Below, piece by piece: positions 26,201-36,101 of a DNA stretch of 64,000 nucleotides. The position numbers and the translations under genes were made by a program. Every line of letters starts with the position of its first letter. Position 1 is the first letter of the stretch. Below the pieces are notes generated by a model. That model saw only the letters and a list, made by a program, of their open reading frames with translations. It did no database searches and had not been told where the DNA came from. This stretch comes from Chlamydoabsidia padenii. Its lineage: Eukaryota; Mucoromycota; Mucoromycetes; Mucorales; Cunninghamellaceae. The stretch spans positions 124,001 to 188,000 of the forward strand of contig JAIWND010000039.1 in the NCBI GenBank assembly GCA_025330725.1, read 5' to 3'.

Positions 26201-26594
26201 AAACTGATAGTATCCAACCAAAGAAGGAGGAAGAGAGTTGTTTTGGAGCGTGCCTACAAAAAGAAAGAGTTTCCATTTTAGTCCTGTGCCAAGAAACCAA
26301 TTCAATGGACTTACTTTTTCATATTGAGTCTAGGTGCGTACATGGAAGGCCATCTAACCATCAAAATAAAAGAAGGGATGAGTTCAAGTTTATACTCATC
26401 GTTACTTACCTAACCCGAAGGTAACAAAACAGTAAAAAACAGACCAAACCAACTGAGCTACATAAAACGAGTTGAAGAGCTAACCCTGTTGGCTGTTTGG
26501 CATTATAAGTTGGTAAACCAGGGGAATCATTGCAAGCAAATATACCACGGCAAAAGCCAAAAGGGAATTTGCGTACAGTGCTGTTTCCATTCAT
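23224..26594 (-). CDS. OSCA/TMEM63 (CSC1-like, DUF221) mechanosensitive channel
   Basis: Nine exons (26594-26410, 26353-26315, 26253-26148, 26061-25135, 25071-24729, 24646-24586, 24523-24347, 24281-24028, 23969-23224) encode about 945 residues. OSCA/TMEM63 proteins are membrane channels gated by osmotic or mechanical stress. Visible features are an N-terminal membrane segment (LALQLVLCSSVGLVCFLLF) and RRM-like cytosolic segments flanked by SRTVLVTGIPPSLRSDKRLADYF and SVGFVTFEDAMSA. Then comes APEPRDVLWENIAMHGRERWIRK, the classic DUF221 junction, followed by a series of hydrophobic helices with the conserved SPRDYAEVLAPRMYNYGWGYP and VYFHPYEVAGRMWP motifs. The C-terminus is acidic and cytosolic. 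An acidic His/Gln-rich insert lies in the RRM region. Confidence 0.88.
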
Positions 26595-26669
26595 TTCAAG
26601 AAAGAAAGAAAGAAAAAGAAAGAAGAGAAGGGAAAAAAAAAAAGTGTTTACAGAGACAAAAAATCGTGA

Positions 26670-26681
26670 TTTCAAACGCCG
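26670..26681. promoter_or_regulatory. Recurrent motif copy, TTTCAAACGCCG
   Basis: Variant of TTTCAAATCCCG, 76 bp upstream of the start codon of the OSCA gene on the minus strand. Confidence 0.48.
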
Positions 26682-26792
26682 TCAGAGCCCATTTAGGACA
26701 AAGACGGTAAAGTGATGATGTTCCAAACAAGCATTTATTTATTCAACTATGTAGTGATATATAATAAAAATCAAAAAGAGGGGGGGGGAATT

Positions 26793-28063
26793 CTATTGGG
26801 AATAATGAGTTTTGGGTGGGGGTGGAGGAGGGTATGAGTGAAGGGGCAGTGGGGGAAAACTATGACTAGAGTGATGATGAGGTTGACTACCATCCACATG
26901 GTGTTGATCCGACTGTTGTTGTTGCTTTCTACCACCCCGCCAACGTCCATGTTGACTAGCCTTTGCGATAGTTTCCTTTAATATTCGCATTCGTTCATTC
27001 TGATAAAATTTGACCTCGACACAATCGCATTCCTTTCCAAACAAAAGAGGGCATGTATGGATTTTCGAGCTGACAAAGACGGCAGGTGGAGGGGTATCGA
27101 GTCCAAAGGTAGTCTTGATTTCTTCACGTAATGTCTGGGTGATGTATCGTTTGGTGCCGACAATGTGTTGTGGTTCAGTAGTATAATCCACTCGAGTAAA
27201 GACAAGAATGACATGATCCCACCAATTGGTTGGTTCCATGTCTTTCATCAGTTCAGAGAAGGCTTTCAAGATTGACATGACCCTACATTATATATAAAAA
27301 GTTGATATCAAATCATTGGAGAAGGGGGGGGGGTTTGAGTCTAATAAAAACTTACTGTTGTGATTTTAATGTGAATACTAAAAGAAAGGCATCAATACCT
27401 ACACGTTGACTGACATCAAGGATATACTCTTGAATAGCCACCGTGAAATCCCGTCCCGCCGAATCAGCAAATCCAGGTGTATCTGCTACTGTGACCACAT
27501 GATTCGTTTTGTCGACTGTCCATACACCTGTTCGTTCCACCACCGTATCCGTCACTGACTAGAGGTAAAAGAAGGTTAGATTCAAAGCAAAGGTACCCGC
27601 CCCTTAATATTCACTTACTTTGGCTGTTGCAGCAGCTTTGAATTCTTGATATCCAAACAAAGCATTAAGTAAGCTTGATTTACCATCTCCTGTCTAAAAT
27701 AATAATGAATGAGTGAATATGGGGTTAAATAGGACTTACCTTGCCAATAGGTATCAACACATAATGAGCCAGTGGATCTTCGTTAGGTACACCAGTACAC
27801 AGATAATGGCTGTTGTTTGTTTGTTTGGTGGAACACTGTTTAGGTCTTGGCTTGTTTCCACTAAGAGGTATAAGTTGATCAAAAGAAGTGGTAGGTGGCA
27901 AGTCATCGTCCACTTGAAGTTTACTTTCTCGTCGTCGTAGTGCTGATGTTGTTGATGATAAGGAAGGAGTAGGTTGCTGCTGGTGGTTATTGTTGGACCT
28001 TGCTGTATGGTATGTACTAGTGGAGAGTGCAGAAGGTTGACGATGAGGTGGTCTAAAAGTCAT
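26793..28063 (-). CDS. AIG1/GIMAP-type GTPase
   Basis: Four exons (28063-27740, 27693-27619, 27558-27356, 27282-26793) encode 363 residues. The GTPase core shows G1 as GKTGDGKSSLLN, split by an intron after its first Lys, G3 as DTPGF, G4 as TRVD and a G5-like SSK. The segment VADTPGFADS and the spacing fit the AIG1/IAN (GIMAP-like) branch of the septin/TRAFAC GTPases. The N-terminal 90 residues are Ser/Thr/Gln-rich and probably disordered. The C-terminal tail is rich in His, Ser and Pro. In animals and plants these proteins act at membranes in immune or organelle contexts; the fungal role is not established. Gene boundaries are supported by phase. Confidence 0.75.
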
Positions 28064-28151
28064 AATATGTAAAAGTAAAACAAGACGATTGTTTTTTCAA
28101 AAAAAAAAAAAAAAAGGTGTTTTATTTTATTTTTTAAATGTTACACAGTTA

Positions 28152-29502
28152 CTATACTACAACTACTTTACCCTTTTCCAAGAAGCCATGTTCACCATCA
28201 CCACCAATAAAAGCAGGGCAAATACTAAACCGTACAATACCTGATGTCTTCCCCCGGACTTCAACCATAGTTTCTTCATCCAATTCTTGTCCCTCCTTGT
28301 CCAGATCCAATGTCGTAATATTCACCTCTTGTCCCCGCATGGCCACCGTTAGCTTGAATGCCTTGTCGAGAATATCCATCACCTTTGCATAATAAGATTT
28401 ATCATCGTTCACCATGGCATCATTTTCTCTGATAAAAGGACTATATATATCCGCGAGATCATTGTAAATCACCTCGGCTATCCGTTTCTTTTCCTGTTGT
28501 ACGGCCTGCTGGAGTTCATCGTTATCCTTGTTTTTCACCAAGATGACAGCCATTTGTTGTCGTAGACGGACGGAAAAGGTGGTATTATCGTGATCCTCAA
28601 ACCACCTTGTCATGGATGCATAAGCTTCGTTAATATCCAGACCAGGATAAACAGGGCATTCAAAGACAGATCGGGCGAGATGATGATGAACGAGTTTTTC
28701 CGCCAAAAAGTTGACATGGCCAGGTTCGATCCAGTCGCCGGTTTGATCGTCAAGGAAGGTGAGATGTGGCCATAGTGTGAGGAATTTGGATTTGGCCTCG
28801 GACTTGTTGGCCTTTTTGTTCAGGCTCATCACCACACGAGAGATATTGTATTTGAGTAGTTTGAGTGAATCCCGAATCGTTGATAGGTCATCGTCTGTCG
28901 CCCTTACCGCTCGTGTGAGTTGGAAAAAGTTGTGTTCAATTTGACTGTATTCGGATTCTCGTTCTTGATAGTTTTTTCGTGCCTCTTCGAGTTCGGTCTG
29001 GAGTTGTTCTTTCTTGTCAGTTTCCATGACTACTTCTTGTCGTGCCTTGACAATCGATTGGTTCAGTTGGTCTAGTTGGTGTTGGAGTTGTTCGATTTCG
29101 GGATCCTCTGTTGTGTGTTGTTCAGGTTGTTGTGTATAGTTATTATCACCTGATGAAAAACCTTGAGGTTGATAGAGAGAGAGAGAGAGAATAAGTATAT
29201 AAGCAATACAATATAATGATACACACTTACTTTTTTCCATTCTATGAGTATCATATTGAGAGAGAGATCGGCTGGATGATCTAGTGTCGGACAATGGAGA
29301 AGAGTAAGATACCGAAGATGTCATGGTGGGTCGATAGCTACTATCCCTATTGTTATGTCGACCCAAGGTGTCATCTGTTGACGGTGTTGACTCTTTTTGT
29401 TTCTTGAATAAGCCCCGGACTTTACTACCAGCAGATCCAAGATTGCGTACCGTTTTAGACCGTTGGATTGATTTTGATGGTGCAGGTGGCCCTGTTTGGA
29501 AA

Positions 29503-29534
<32 letters not shown>

Positions 29535-29615
29535 TTGCTGTTGCTGCTGCTGTTGTTGTTGTTGTTGTTGTGAGAATCGTTGGGTGTGGTAGTCAGTTTG
29601 TACTGTTTCAGACAT
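28152..29615 (-). CDS. Q-rich coiled-coil protein, unknown function
   Basis: Two exons (29615-29231 and 29161-28152) give 464 residues. After MSETVQTD comes a poly-Gln tract encoded by CAA/CAG repeats, then a basic region (SKTVRNLGSAGSKVRGLFKK), a Ser-rich linker and a long coiled coil from about residue 145 to 260 (EIEQLQHQLDQLNQSIVKA). The C-terminal 200 residues are globular: they contain LTLWPHLTFLDDQTG, VFECPVYPGLDINEAY and SGIVRFSICPAF. I do not recognise the family. The 69-nt intron is a multiple of three and has no stop, so its retention would add 23 residues. The ATG at 29615 was chosen because upstream codons to 29750 are typical 5'-UTR sequence. An exact TTTCAAATCCCG lies about 100 bp upstream. 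Confidence 0.65.
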
Positions 29616-30227
29616 GTTGTTTTTATAAAAAAAAAAAAAGTTATAATAATGGAAGAAAAAGAAAAAAGAGACAAAAAATGGGTACCTGGAGGGAGAAGAT
29701 GAAAAACTATAGAGTTTCAAATCCCGATTTGTTCTCTTTTTGGTACACATAATTAACTCGGCATTTCATTGGCTGATGGAAATGGTCCAAGGAAAAACTA
29801 GTTACTAGCAGGTTATCAACCAACTATAGAAGAAGCACTCTCCCATTTCCTTTATCTTCTTTTTTTGTTTTGTTTTTTGTGTGCCAAGGAAATGATTATG
29901 TTTATGCCAAAGTATTCATTATCAAATAAGGGTATCAAATAAAATAGAGGATGGGGTTCTGGACTCATTTTGGAGAGATATACATTTAAATTCCGCTTAA
30001 GAGCCCGCTTCCGCCCATCGTTTCTATTCGTTGAAAAGTAGATTCCAAAATAATAGGATTCTTTATGATATTATATATAGACGAAGACATAATGTAAAAA
30101 TAGAATGAGAGATGTATTGTTTATTAATTAAATGAATGAGTGGATGATAATAATAATAATGATATGTATAAAATGAATGAATGAAGATTATAATGATAAT
30201 GATGATAATAATAACTAATATTTTTAA
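29616..30227. other. Spacer between two minus-strand genes
   Basis: Promoter side of the Q-rich gene and 3' side of the PP2C gene, with AT-rich low-complexity sequence (several TAATAA-type runs near 30140-30215). No gene is visible. Confidence 0.5.
29715..29726. promoter_or_regulatory. Recurrent motif copy, TTTCAAATCCCG
   Basis: Exact match, 100 bp upstream of the start codon of the Q-rich coiled-coil gene. Confidence 0.55.
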
Positions 30228-31352
30228 CTAGAGCCGTCGATCAGGAGAGTCTTCAGAATCATTGACGACAGCAACCAAGACACTGATATCATCCGCTTTT
30301 CCTCCATGAAAAGGGATCCCTTCGGATAAGGCACGGCGTTGGAATGGAGTATCAACCGATCGTCTTGATTCACTGATATGTTTAGCATGACTTGCCAACA
30401 TGTCGGCAATGACTTGTGGTTGTCTAGTCCGTGACGAGTTGTTGTTGATGAGACCCAAGATATCCATATCAAAGACATTATCAAATAATCCATCGGAAGC
30501 CATGACAATGATATCCCCTTTTTCCACCTTGACATTAAACACATTCGCATGACGAGGTTGATCGCGAGATTGTGTACCCAGTTGATAAGGGAAATTGAAA
30601 GCATGCTGTTGTTCTTCGCTACGAAAGACATAACTATTGTGTCGAATAATCGAGATACCACAATCACCGAGGTTGGCCACACGCAAGTCATCATGTCGTA
30701 AAAGAGCAAGGCAGGCAGTAGATGAGCCTAGTAGACCTTCCTGTTGGGCTTCTTGTTGGGTTTGATCGTAACTGTGTTGAAGGATAGTGAGAGGATTGGC
30801 TTGTTCGTATTGACAAAACAAGGGATCTTCAATATTATCGTATCGTTCGAGTTCCAAGTAGGTATGATGCATCAATTTTCGAGAGTAGAGAGCAGGTTGA
30901 GCACCTAAATAAATAAATAAAAAAGTTACTATTTGCAATTTCATTTCATATTGGTTTTTCTTTTTTCTTTTCTTTTTTATACCTTGTGTGTTTATCCAAC
31001 CACCCACACCATCACCAACAGAGAGAGCATCATGACGTACAAAGTAAGCATCTTCACCGACTTGATGACCACAATAAGCAACCGAAGCATGTTGTTGTGG
31101 TTGAGATCGACGTTTGGCGAAACCAGAAGCACCAGCAGATAAACGATAGCAAGGTTTAGGCTTGACATTGGCGAAAAAGTCATAGAGAGGTAAGGATTTT
31201 AGTGTAGTAGAAGAGGAATAATCAAACGAGGGTGCGATCTCGGCTGAAGGATTACTGGTATGGGCAAACGAGCGCAAGTGTTGACAAGATTCAACAATAC
31301 AAGTTTTTCGAAAAGGAGTGGAGACCAGTAACAGCCCAGATCGCACGTTCAT
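30228..31352 (-). CDS. PTC7: PTC7-type mitochondrial PP2C phosphatase
   Basis: Two exons (31352-30983 and 30904-30228) give 348 residues. PTC7/PPTC7 is a Mg/Mn-dependent Ser/Thr phosphatase of the mitochondrion that in yeast acts on coenzyme Q biosynthesis. The N-terminus (NVRSGLLLVSTPFRK...LRSFAHTS) has the Arg/Ser/Leu make-up of a mitochondrial presequence. PP2C metal-binding motifs are VGDGVGGW, LGDCGISII, MASDGLFDNV and KADDISVLVA. The intron (30905-30982) is 78 nt, a multiple of three, has no in-frame stop and would add 26 residues if kept: a Lys/Arg-rich stretch followed by the hydrophobic LQIVTFLFIYLG. Its borders are GTATAA and TTTAG. In Saccharomyces PTC7 a retained in-frame intron is known to encode a membrane segment, so both isoforms may be meaningful here. 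Confidence 0.86.
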   Translation of the reverse strand: MNVRSGLLLVSTPFRKTCIVESCQHLRSFAHTSNPSAEIAPSFDYSSSTTLKSLPLYDFFANVKPKPCYRLSAGASGFAKRRSQPQQHASVAYCGHQVGEDAYFVRHDALSVGDGVGGWINTQGIKKKRKKKNQYEMKLQIVTFLFIYLGAQPALYSRKLMHHTYLELERYDNIEDPLFCQYEQANPLTILQHSYDQTQQEAQQEGLLGSSTACLALLRHDDLRVANLGDCGISIIRHNSYVFRSEEQQHAFNFPYQLGTQSRDQPRHANVFNVKVEKGDIIVMASDGLFDNVFDMDILGLINNNSSRTRQPQVIADMLASHAKHISESRRSVDTPFQRRALSEGIPFHGGKADDISVLVAVVNDSEDSPDRRL

Positions 31353-31452
31353 CGGTTTGGAAAAAGGGAATAAACTGGAAAAGAAAGAAAGAAAGAAAGA
31401 AAGGGAAAAATTGAAAAGGGAGGTTTAATTATTGTTTTTTTCGGATCGATAG

Positions 31453-31464
31453 GCGGGGATTAAA
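31453..31464. promoter_or_regulatory. Motif-like CGGGGATTAAAA between divergent genes
   Basis: A loose relative of CGGGATTTGAAA, about 100 bp from the start codon of the PP2C gene on one side and about 90 bp from guanine deaminase on the other. Confidence 0.35.
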
Positions 31465-31552
31465 AGCTTTTTTTTTTTTTTTTCATTCTCTACTCTTATC
31501 GGGGCATCTCTTCTCCTTCTCCTTCTTTATCTTATCAATATACCCCCTCTCC

Positions 31553-33061
31553 ATGGTGGCGATTATCTATGGCACACTTGTACATACTCCTATCAAAGGC
31601 AAACTAGAGGTCCTTACCAATACTTTACTTGTCACTGATGATAAAGGTGTTATCACATTACTGAAACAAGGTACTCCAAAGGAAGAAGTACCTACTTTAT
31701 TGGAACAAGCCGGTTTATCTGCAGATACCAAAGTGCGTTATCTATCAAACTCGCAGTTTTTAATGCCTGGTTTTATTGACACTCACCTTCATGCTCCTCA
31801 GTAAGTAAAAAAAAAAAAAAAAAAAAAAAGGGAGGGGGAGGATTAGATTTATCAAACTTTGTTATTGTTGTAGATATCCTTTTACTGGCACTTGTACCGA
31901 TTTACCTCTAACTGAATGGTTGAGAAACCTATACAATGATATTACTGACTGACTGACTGACTGACTAGACGTTTTTATTTAGGCTTAACAAGTATACATT
32001 CCCTTGTGAACGAAAATTTCAAGATGTGAACTGGGCAAAAAAGGTATACAAGGCACTGGTACGACGACTCTTGCGTAATGGAACAACAACTGCCGTTTAC
32101 TTTGCAACTATCCATCTGGAAGCGACACAAATTTTGGCTGATACAACAGTTGAATATGGTCAAAGGGCATTGGTGGGATTAGGTAAAAACTGCATGAAAC
32201 CAACAAAGAGGCTGTACTGAACTATTTCACTTTATAGTATCAATGGATCGAAATGCACCTGATGACTATGTTGATAGCACAACCACAGCGATCGACAAGA
32301 CGGAGTCATTCATTCAGTATTGTCAACAACAACCCACTCGACTCCTTACCCCTGTCATCACACCTCGTTTTATCCCCACCTGCACGATCGACCTGCTTAA
32401 ACAACTTGGTCAACTCGCACGACACTACAATGTCCCCATCCAATCACACATCTCTGAATCCAACGACGAAGTCGCCTTTGTCCACCAACTTCACCCTGAC
32501 TTTGAAAGCGACACGACTCTATTTGATACGTGTGGTTTACTGACGGACCGGTCGATCATGGCCCACGGGGTGCATCTCTCGGACAAGGATGTCTCGATTA
32601 TGGTGTCACGTGGTTCTGGTGTCTCTGTGTGTCCTCTGTCCAATGCTTATTTTGCAAACGGGATTTATCCGATTAAGCGTCACCATGACATCAAGACTGG
32701 GTTGGGCACCGATGTGGCAGGTGGGTATAGTCCGTCCATGTTGAACAGTATCCGACAAGCCGTGGTGTCTTCATCTTATTGGCAAGACCAAGGTTTGCAG
32801 GTGGACTGGAAAATGGCACTTTATATGGCAACCCTTGGTGGTGCGGAATTGATCGGTCTGGGTAATGTGATCGGTTCATTTGGGGAATCAAAGCAGTTGG
32901 ATGCTTTGGTGATTGATGTGGCTACGGATGATTCCCCTTTGGATCTGCTCTGGGAAAATACCGAATCAGTCGATTTACTAGTAGAAAAATTTATTAATCT
33001 AGGTGATGATAGGTGTATTGTTGATATTATAGTGGCTGGGAACTATGTTACCCTTTTGTGA
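31553..33061 (+). CDS. Guanine deaminase
   Basis: Four exons (31553-31800, 31874-31918, 31983-32182, 32238-33061) give 438 residues. The enzyme is an amidohydrolase that converts guanine to xanthine in purine salvage and catabolism. The metal-binding HxH is His 78 and His 80 in FIDTHLHAPQY. Other family motifs are KYTFPCERKFQD, RRLLRNGTTTAVYF, GQRALVG, IQSHISES, MAHGVHL, SVCPLSNAYFANGI and GLGTDVAGGYSPSML. The second intron uses the weak donor GTTGAG; it was chosen because it alone joins EW to LNKYTFP as in the animal enzyme, and the intron carries a (GACT)n tetranucleotide run. The ATG at 31553 fits the usual N-terminal length. Confidence 0.9.
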
Positions 33062-33205
33062 TAATAAAACACTATGTTTCTTCATGTGGGATCGTCTCAT
33101 TTAAAAGTCCGGAATTGGTCACTGAAAAAGATTCATAAAATGCGGCCCCTCTTTTTTGTTTTATTTCTCTCTCTTTTCCACATTTACGACTGCTATAGGA
33201 TCATC

Positions 33206-33372
33206 ATGGGAAGGAAAATCTTCAAGACGTTTGCTGTTGACAAAGATGCTGGGACCCATGATGATAGACTTTACAGTGCTGCTCTTCATCCTTGGAGAAG
33301 CTGGTTACGAAGGTCCTTGTTACCCTTGGTTCGACAAGAAACACCTTGGCTTGCTGCTATGCAGGTATTTGA

Positions 33373-33418
<46 letters not shown>

Positions 33419-35238
33419 ACGATTCCTTTGGATTAAAAACCGACTTTATGTTTTATAGAAACGAATCCGAACACCTTTCTTGGATCATTATTTTTTATGG
33501 ACTGCCAATCTTGGAACACACACCTTCTTCATGATCTTTTTACCTGTCTTGATTTGGTTTGGAAATGCTCATCTCGGTAGAAGGTAACCCCCTCCCTTCT
33601 TCCTTCTTCTCCTTAAGGTTTACTAACCTCCCCTTAATAGTATTGCTTGTTTGACAGCCTTTGGTGTATTTTGGTCTGGTTTCTTAAAGGTAAATAAAAA
33701 AAACACCCACTCTTTTGATATTGACTCTCTCTGAACAGGACTTTATGTGTTTGCCTCGACCATTGTCTCCACCAGTCCATCGATTAACCATGTCTCAAGG
33801 GGCGGCATTAGAATATGGGTTCCCTTCTACTCATTCTACAAATTCGATCTCTGTTGCCTTGTATCTTATTGCTGTTACTTGTGATTCTTTACCGCCTGAA
33901 TCTCCTACCCGTATGGTTTGTATTCTTTGTGCATTATTTTATGCTGTCAGTGTTGTGTTTGGTCGAATTTATTGTGGGATGCACACTATCACAGGTAAGT
34001 TGGATGTAGTTAAATCAAAATAGTCAGTCACTAACAAAATGCTATTTATATAGACGTTGTCGGTGGAACTATCTTGGCAGTACTTTTATATTGGGCACAA
34101 TGGGCATCTCGTGATGTATTGGATGGTTTTGTGACAAGTGATAGTTACTGGGGTAAATAATGATAATGATTGGTCTGTGATGGTTTGATCTAAATCCTCT
34201 TTATATATAGTCTTCCTTACCATTCCTATTTGTTTGGCTCTTGTTGGTATACAGTAAGTACTTGATGGAATGACTGACTTGTAATACTAATCAATGATAT
34301 AGTCCTGATCCCATTGAAAGGTGCCCTTGCTTTGAAGATAGGTATTAAAAAAAAAAAAAATGCCGTAGGATGATAACAGGGTTTACTAACACTTTAACTG
34401 ATTTAGTGTATGCTTTATGGGTGTCTTGATGGGTGTGTATCCTGGCAGCTGGATGTGTAACAAGACAGAAATATGCCACATGGGTCTTACTTCATCAGCT
34501 GAAAGTCTCTCTTTTGGTCTTCAGTCACTAGGCATCTCATTGATGAAAATCATTGTTGGTATGAAAAAAAGAAGAAGAAAAAAACAAGGACTAGATGAAC
34601 AACATACTAATTCAACTTTGCCTATTTATTTAGGTGTTGCCATGTTATTCATTTGGCGTATTGCATGTAAAAAGGTATGCTACTTTATCCTTCCTCCTAT
34701 CTATCGGGCCTTTAATCTACCACATCGAAAATTCGAAATTGGTGCAAGGTAAAAAAAAAAAAAAAAAAAAAACTCAGATCATACTGATATCGAAAATGCT
34801 CACACATTTAATAATAGAACATACAAGAGTTTGAACAAGGAAAGTATCCATCCTATTCCATCGGTATTGGATTTACAAAGTTTAGGACGATCTGTCTCTT
34901 CATCCGAAACGGTGGGGATCCAATCGGGTATTGATTTGCATGAACGGCGGGTGGCGGATTGTAAATATAGAGGCAGTGTCGAGGCTGCTCCTTGCACACC
35001 TCCAGCTGGTTTAGATGATCCTACATCCATGCTAGTAGTAGAAGATGCACCTTTACGATATGATGTGGATATTGTAACGAAACTGATTGTCTATGCTGGT
35101 AAGAAAAATGAAATTGACTGATCCATGTAAAAATTGAACGGACTTTTTTTTAATGACATTATAGGTATTGGGCTGGTCGCTGTCTATCCTGCTCCTATCA
35201 TCTTCCACTTGTTTTTTGGTGCCACCTCTTCTGCTTAA
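33206..35238 (+). CDS. Sphingoid base-1-phosphate phosphatase (LCB3/YSR type, PAP2 superfamily)
   Basis: Eleven exons (33206-33364, 33459-33583, 33641-33689, 33739-33994, 34054-34152, 34211-34253, 34303-34341, 34407-34558, 34634-34748, 34818-35098, 35165-35238) encode about 463 residues. The enzyme removes phosphate from long-chain base phosphates in the ER membrane. The PAP2 signature is complete: KDFMCLPRPLSPP, PSTHSTNS and GRIYCGMHTITDVVGG. RTPFLDHYFLWTANLGTHTFF is typical of the LCB3/YSR2 branch. Several hydrophobic helices follow. The start at 33206 (MGRKIF) is chosen over in-frame ATGs at 33140 and 33074 because the guanine deaminase gene ends only 12 bp before the latter and homologues begin near this point. 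The first intron contains an (AAC)n run of about 13 units. Confidence 0.86.
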
Positions 35239-36101
35239 ATAATAATACACTCCACCCTTTTTATTACCACTAGTTACAATTATTACTTCACATTATATAT
35301 ATATTTGTATTGTCCTTTATTTGATCAGACCTATACATTTATATCACCTAATAGGTTTCACTCTCCTCATATTCTTTTAAATAATCATACATGACATCTC
35401 AAAAACTTTTCAAATTCCGAAATAAACTCTCTTTACCTCACTTGCTCACCTCAATGTCTTTTAATCCCAGTCATAATAAAAAGTCCTTTTGTAGTAGTGA
35501 CTGTGTGCTGATAGGAAAAGGGAACAGGAGGGGCCATCATAACCAGACTCTTCTTTGCATTGATCGGAGTATAATTGATATCCCGCCACCCGTACAACAT
35601 TCAGCGTGAATAACATTGATTGAATTGTTTGGTTCAGCATCACTATTATTATCTCACATTGTTGACGAGGGTGTTCCTTTATCTTATATGAACTGCATCA
35701 CGTTAGTAAGTTTTATCATTTCCATAGACAAAGAGGGCTGATCACATACACTAACTGACTGTTTGGTTTCTTTTCCTATGTATGGTTGCTCTTGATCATT
35801 TCTTTCAACTAATTTTAACCATCGTATATTTTATTGTTATTTAATAAAGCTAGTAATTCTAAAACACAGATATCATTATAAGAGGATAAAACCATTTATT
35901 GTATGTTTACAGTTATAAAAAAAAAGAGTAAAACTAAAAAGTAGAATGAGGGAAAAGGGGGGCTAAAAAAAATAAAAAAATACAAGCAGGCAACAACGGA
36001 AATGCAGAAAGGACAGATAAAGTAATGATAATGATAATAGCAATAAAAGAATATACAGGAAGGATGGAGAGGGGAGGGGATAGAGAATGATATACTAGTA
36101 A
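35239..36101. other. Convergent 3' spacer
   Basis: About 860 bp between the 3' ends of the phosphatase and the SAPS gene. It is AT-rich with possible AATAAA signals; a loose motif relative TTTTCAAATTCCG lies near 35406. No gene is supported. Confidence 0.5.

Noticed and set aside
30905..30982. Annotating PTC7 as an intronless 374-aa gene
   Set aside because: The insert has proper GT and TTTAG borders, is Lys-rich and AT-rich like an intron, and interrupts the PP2C domain; the spliced form is the better main model, with retention kept as a finding.
33074..33205. Earlier starts for the sphingoid phosphatase (33074 or 33140)
   Set aside because: They would leave almost no room for the deaminase 3' end and the promoter, and the extra residues look like translated leader.
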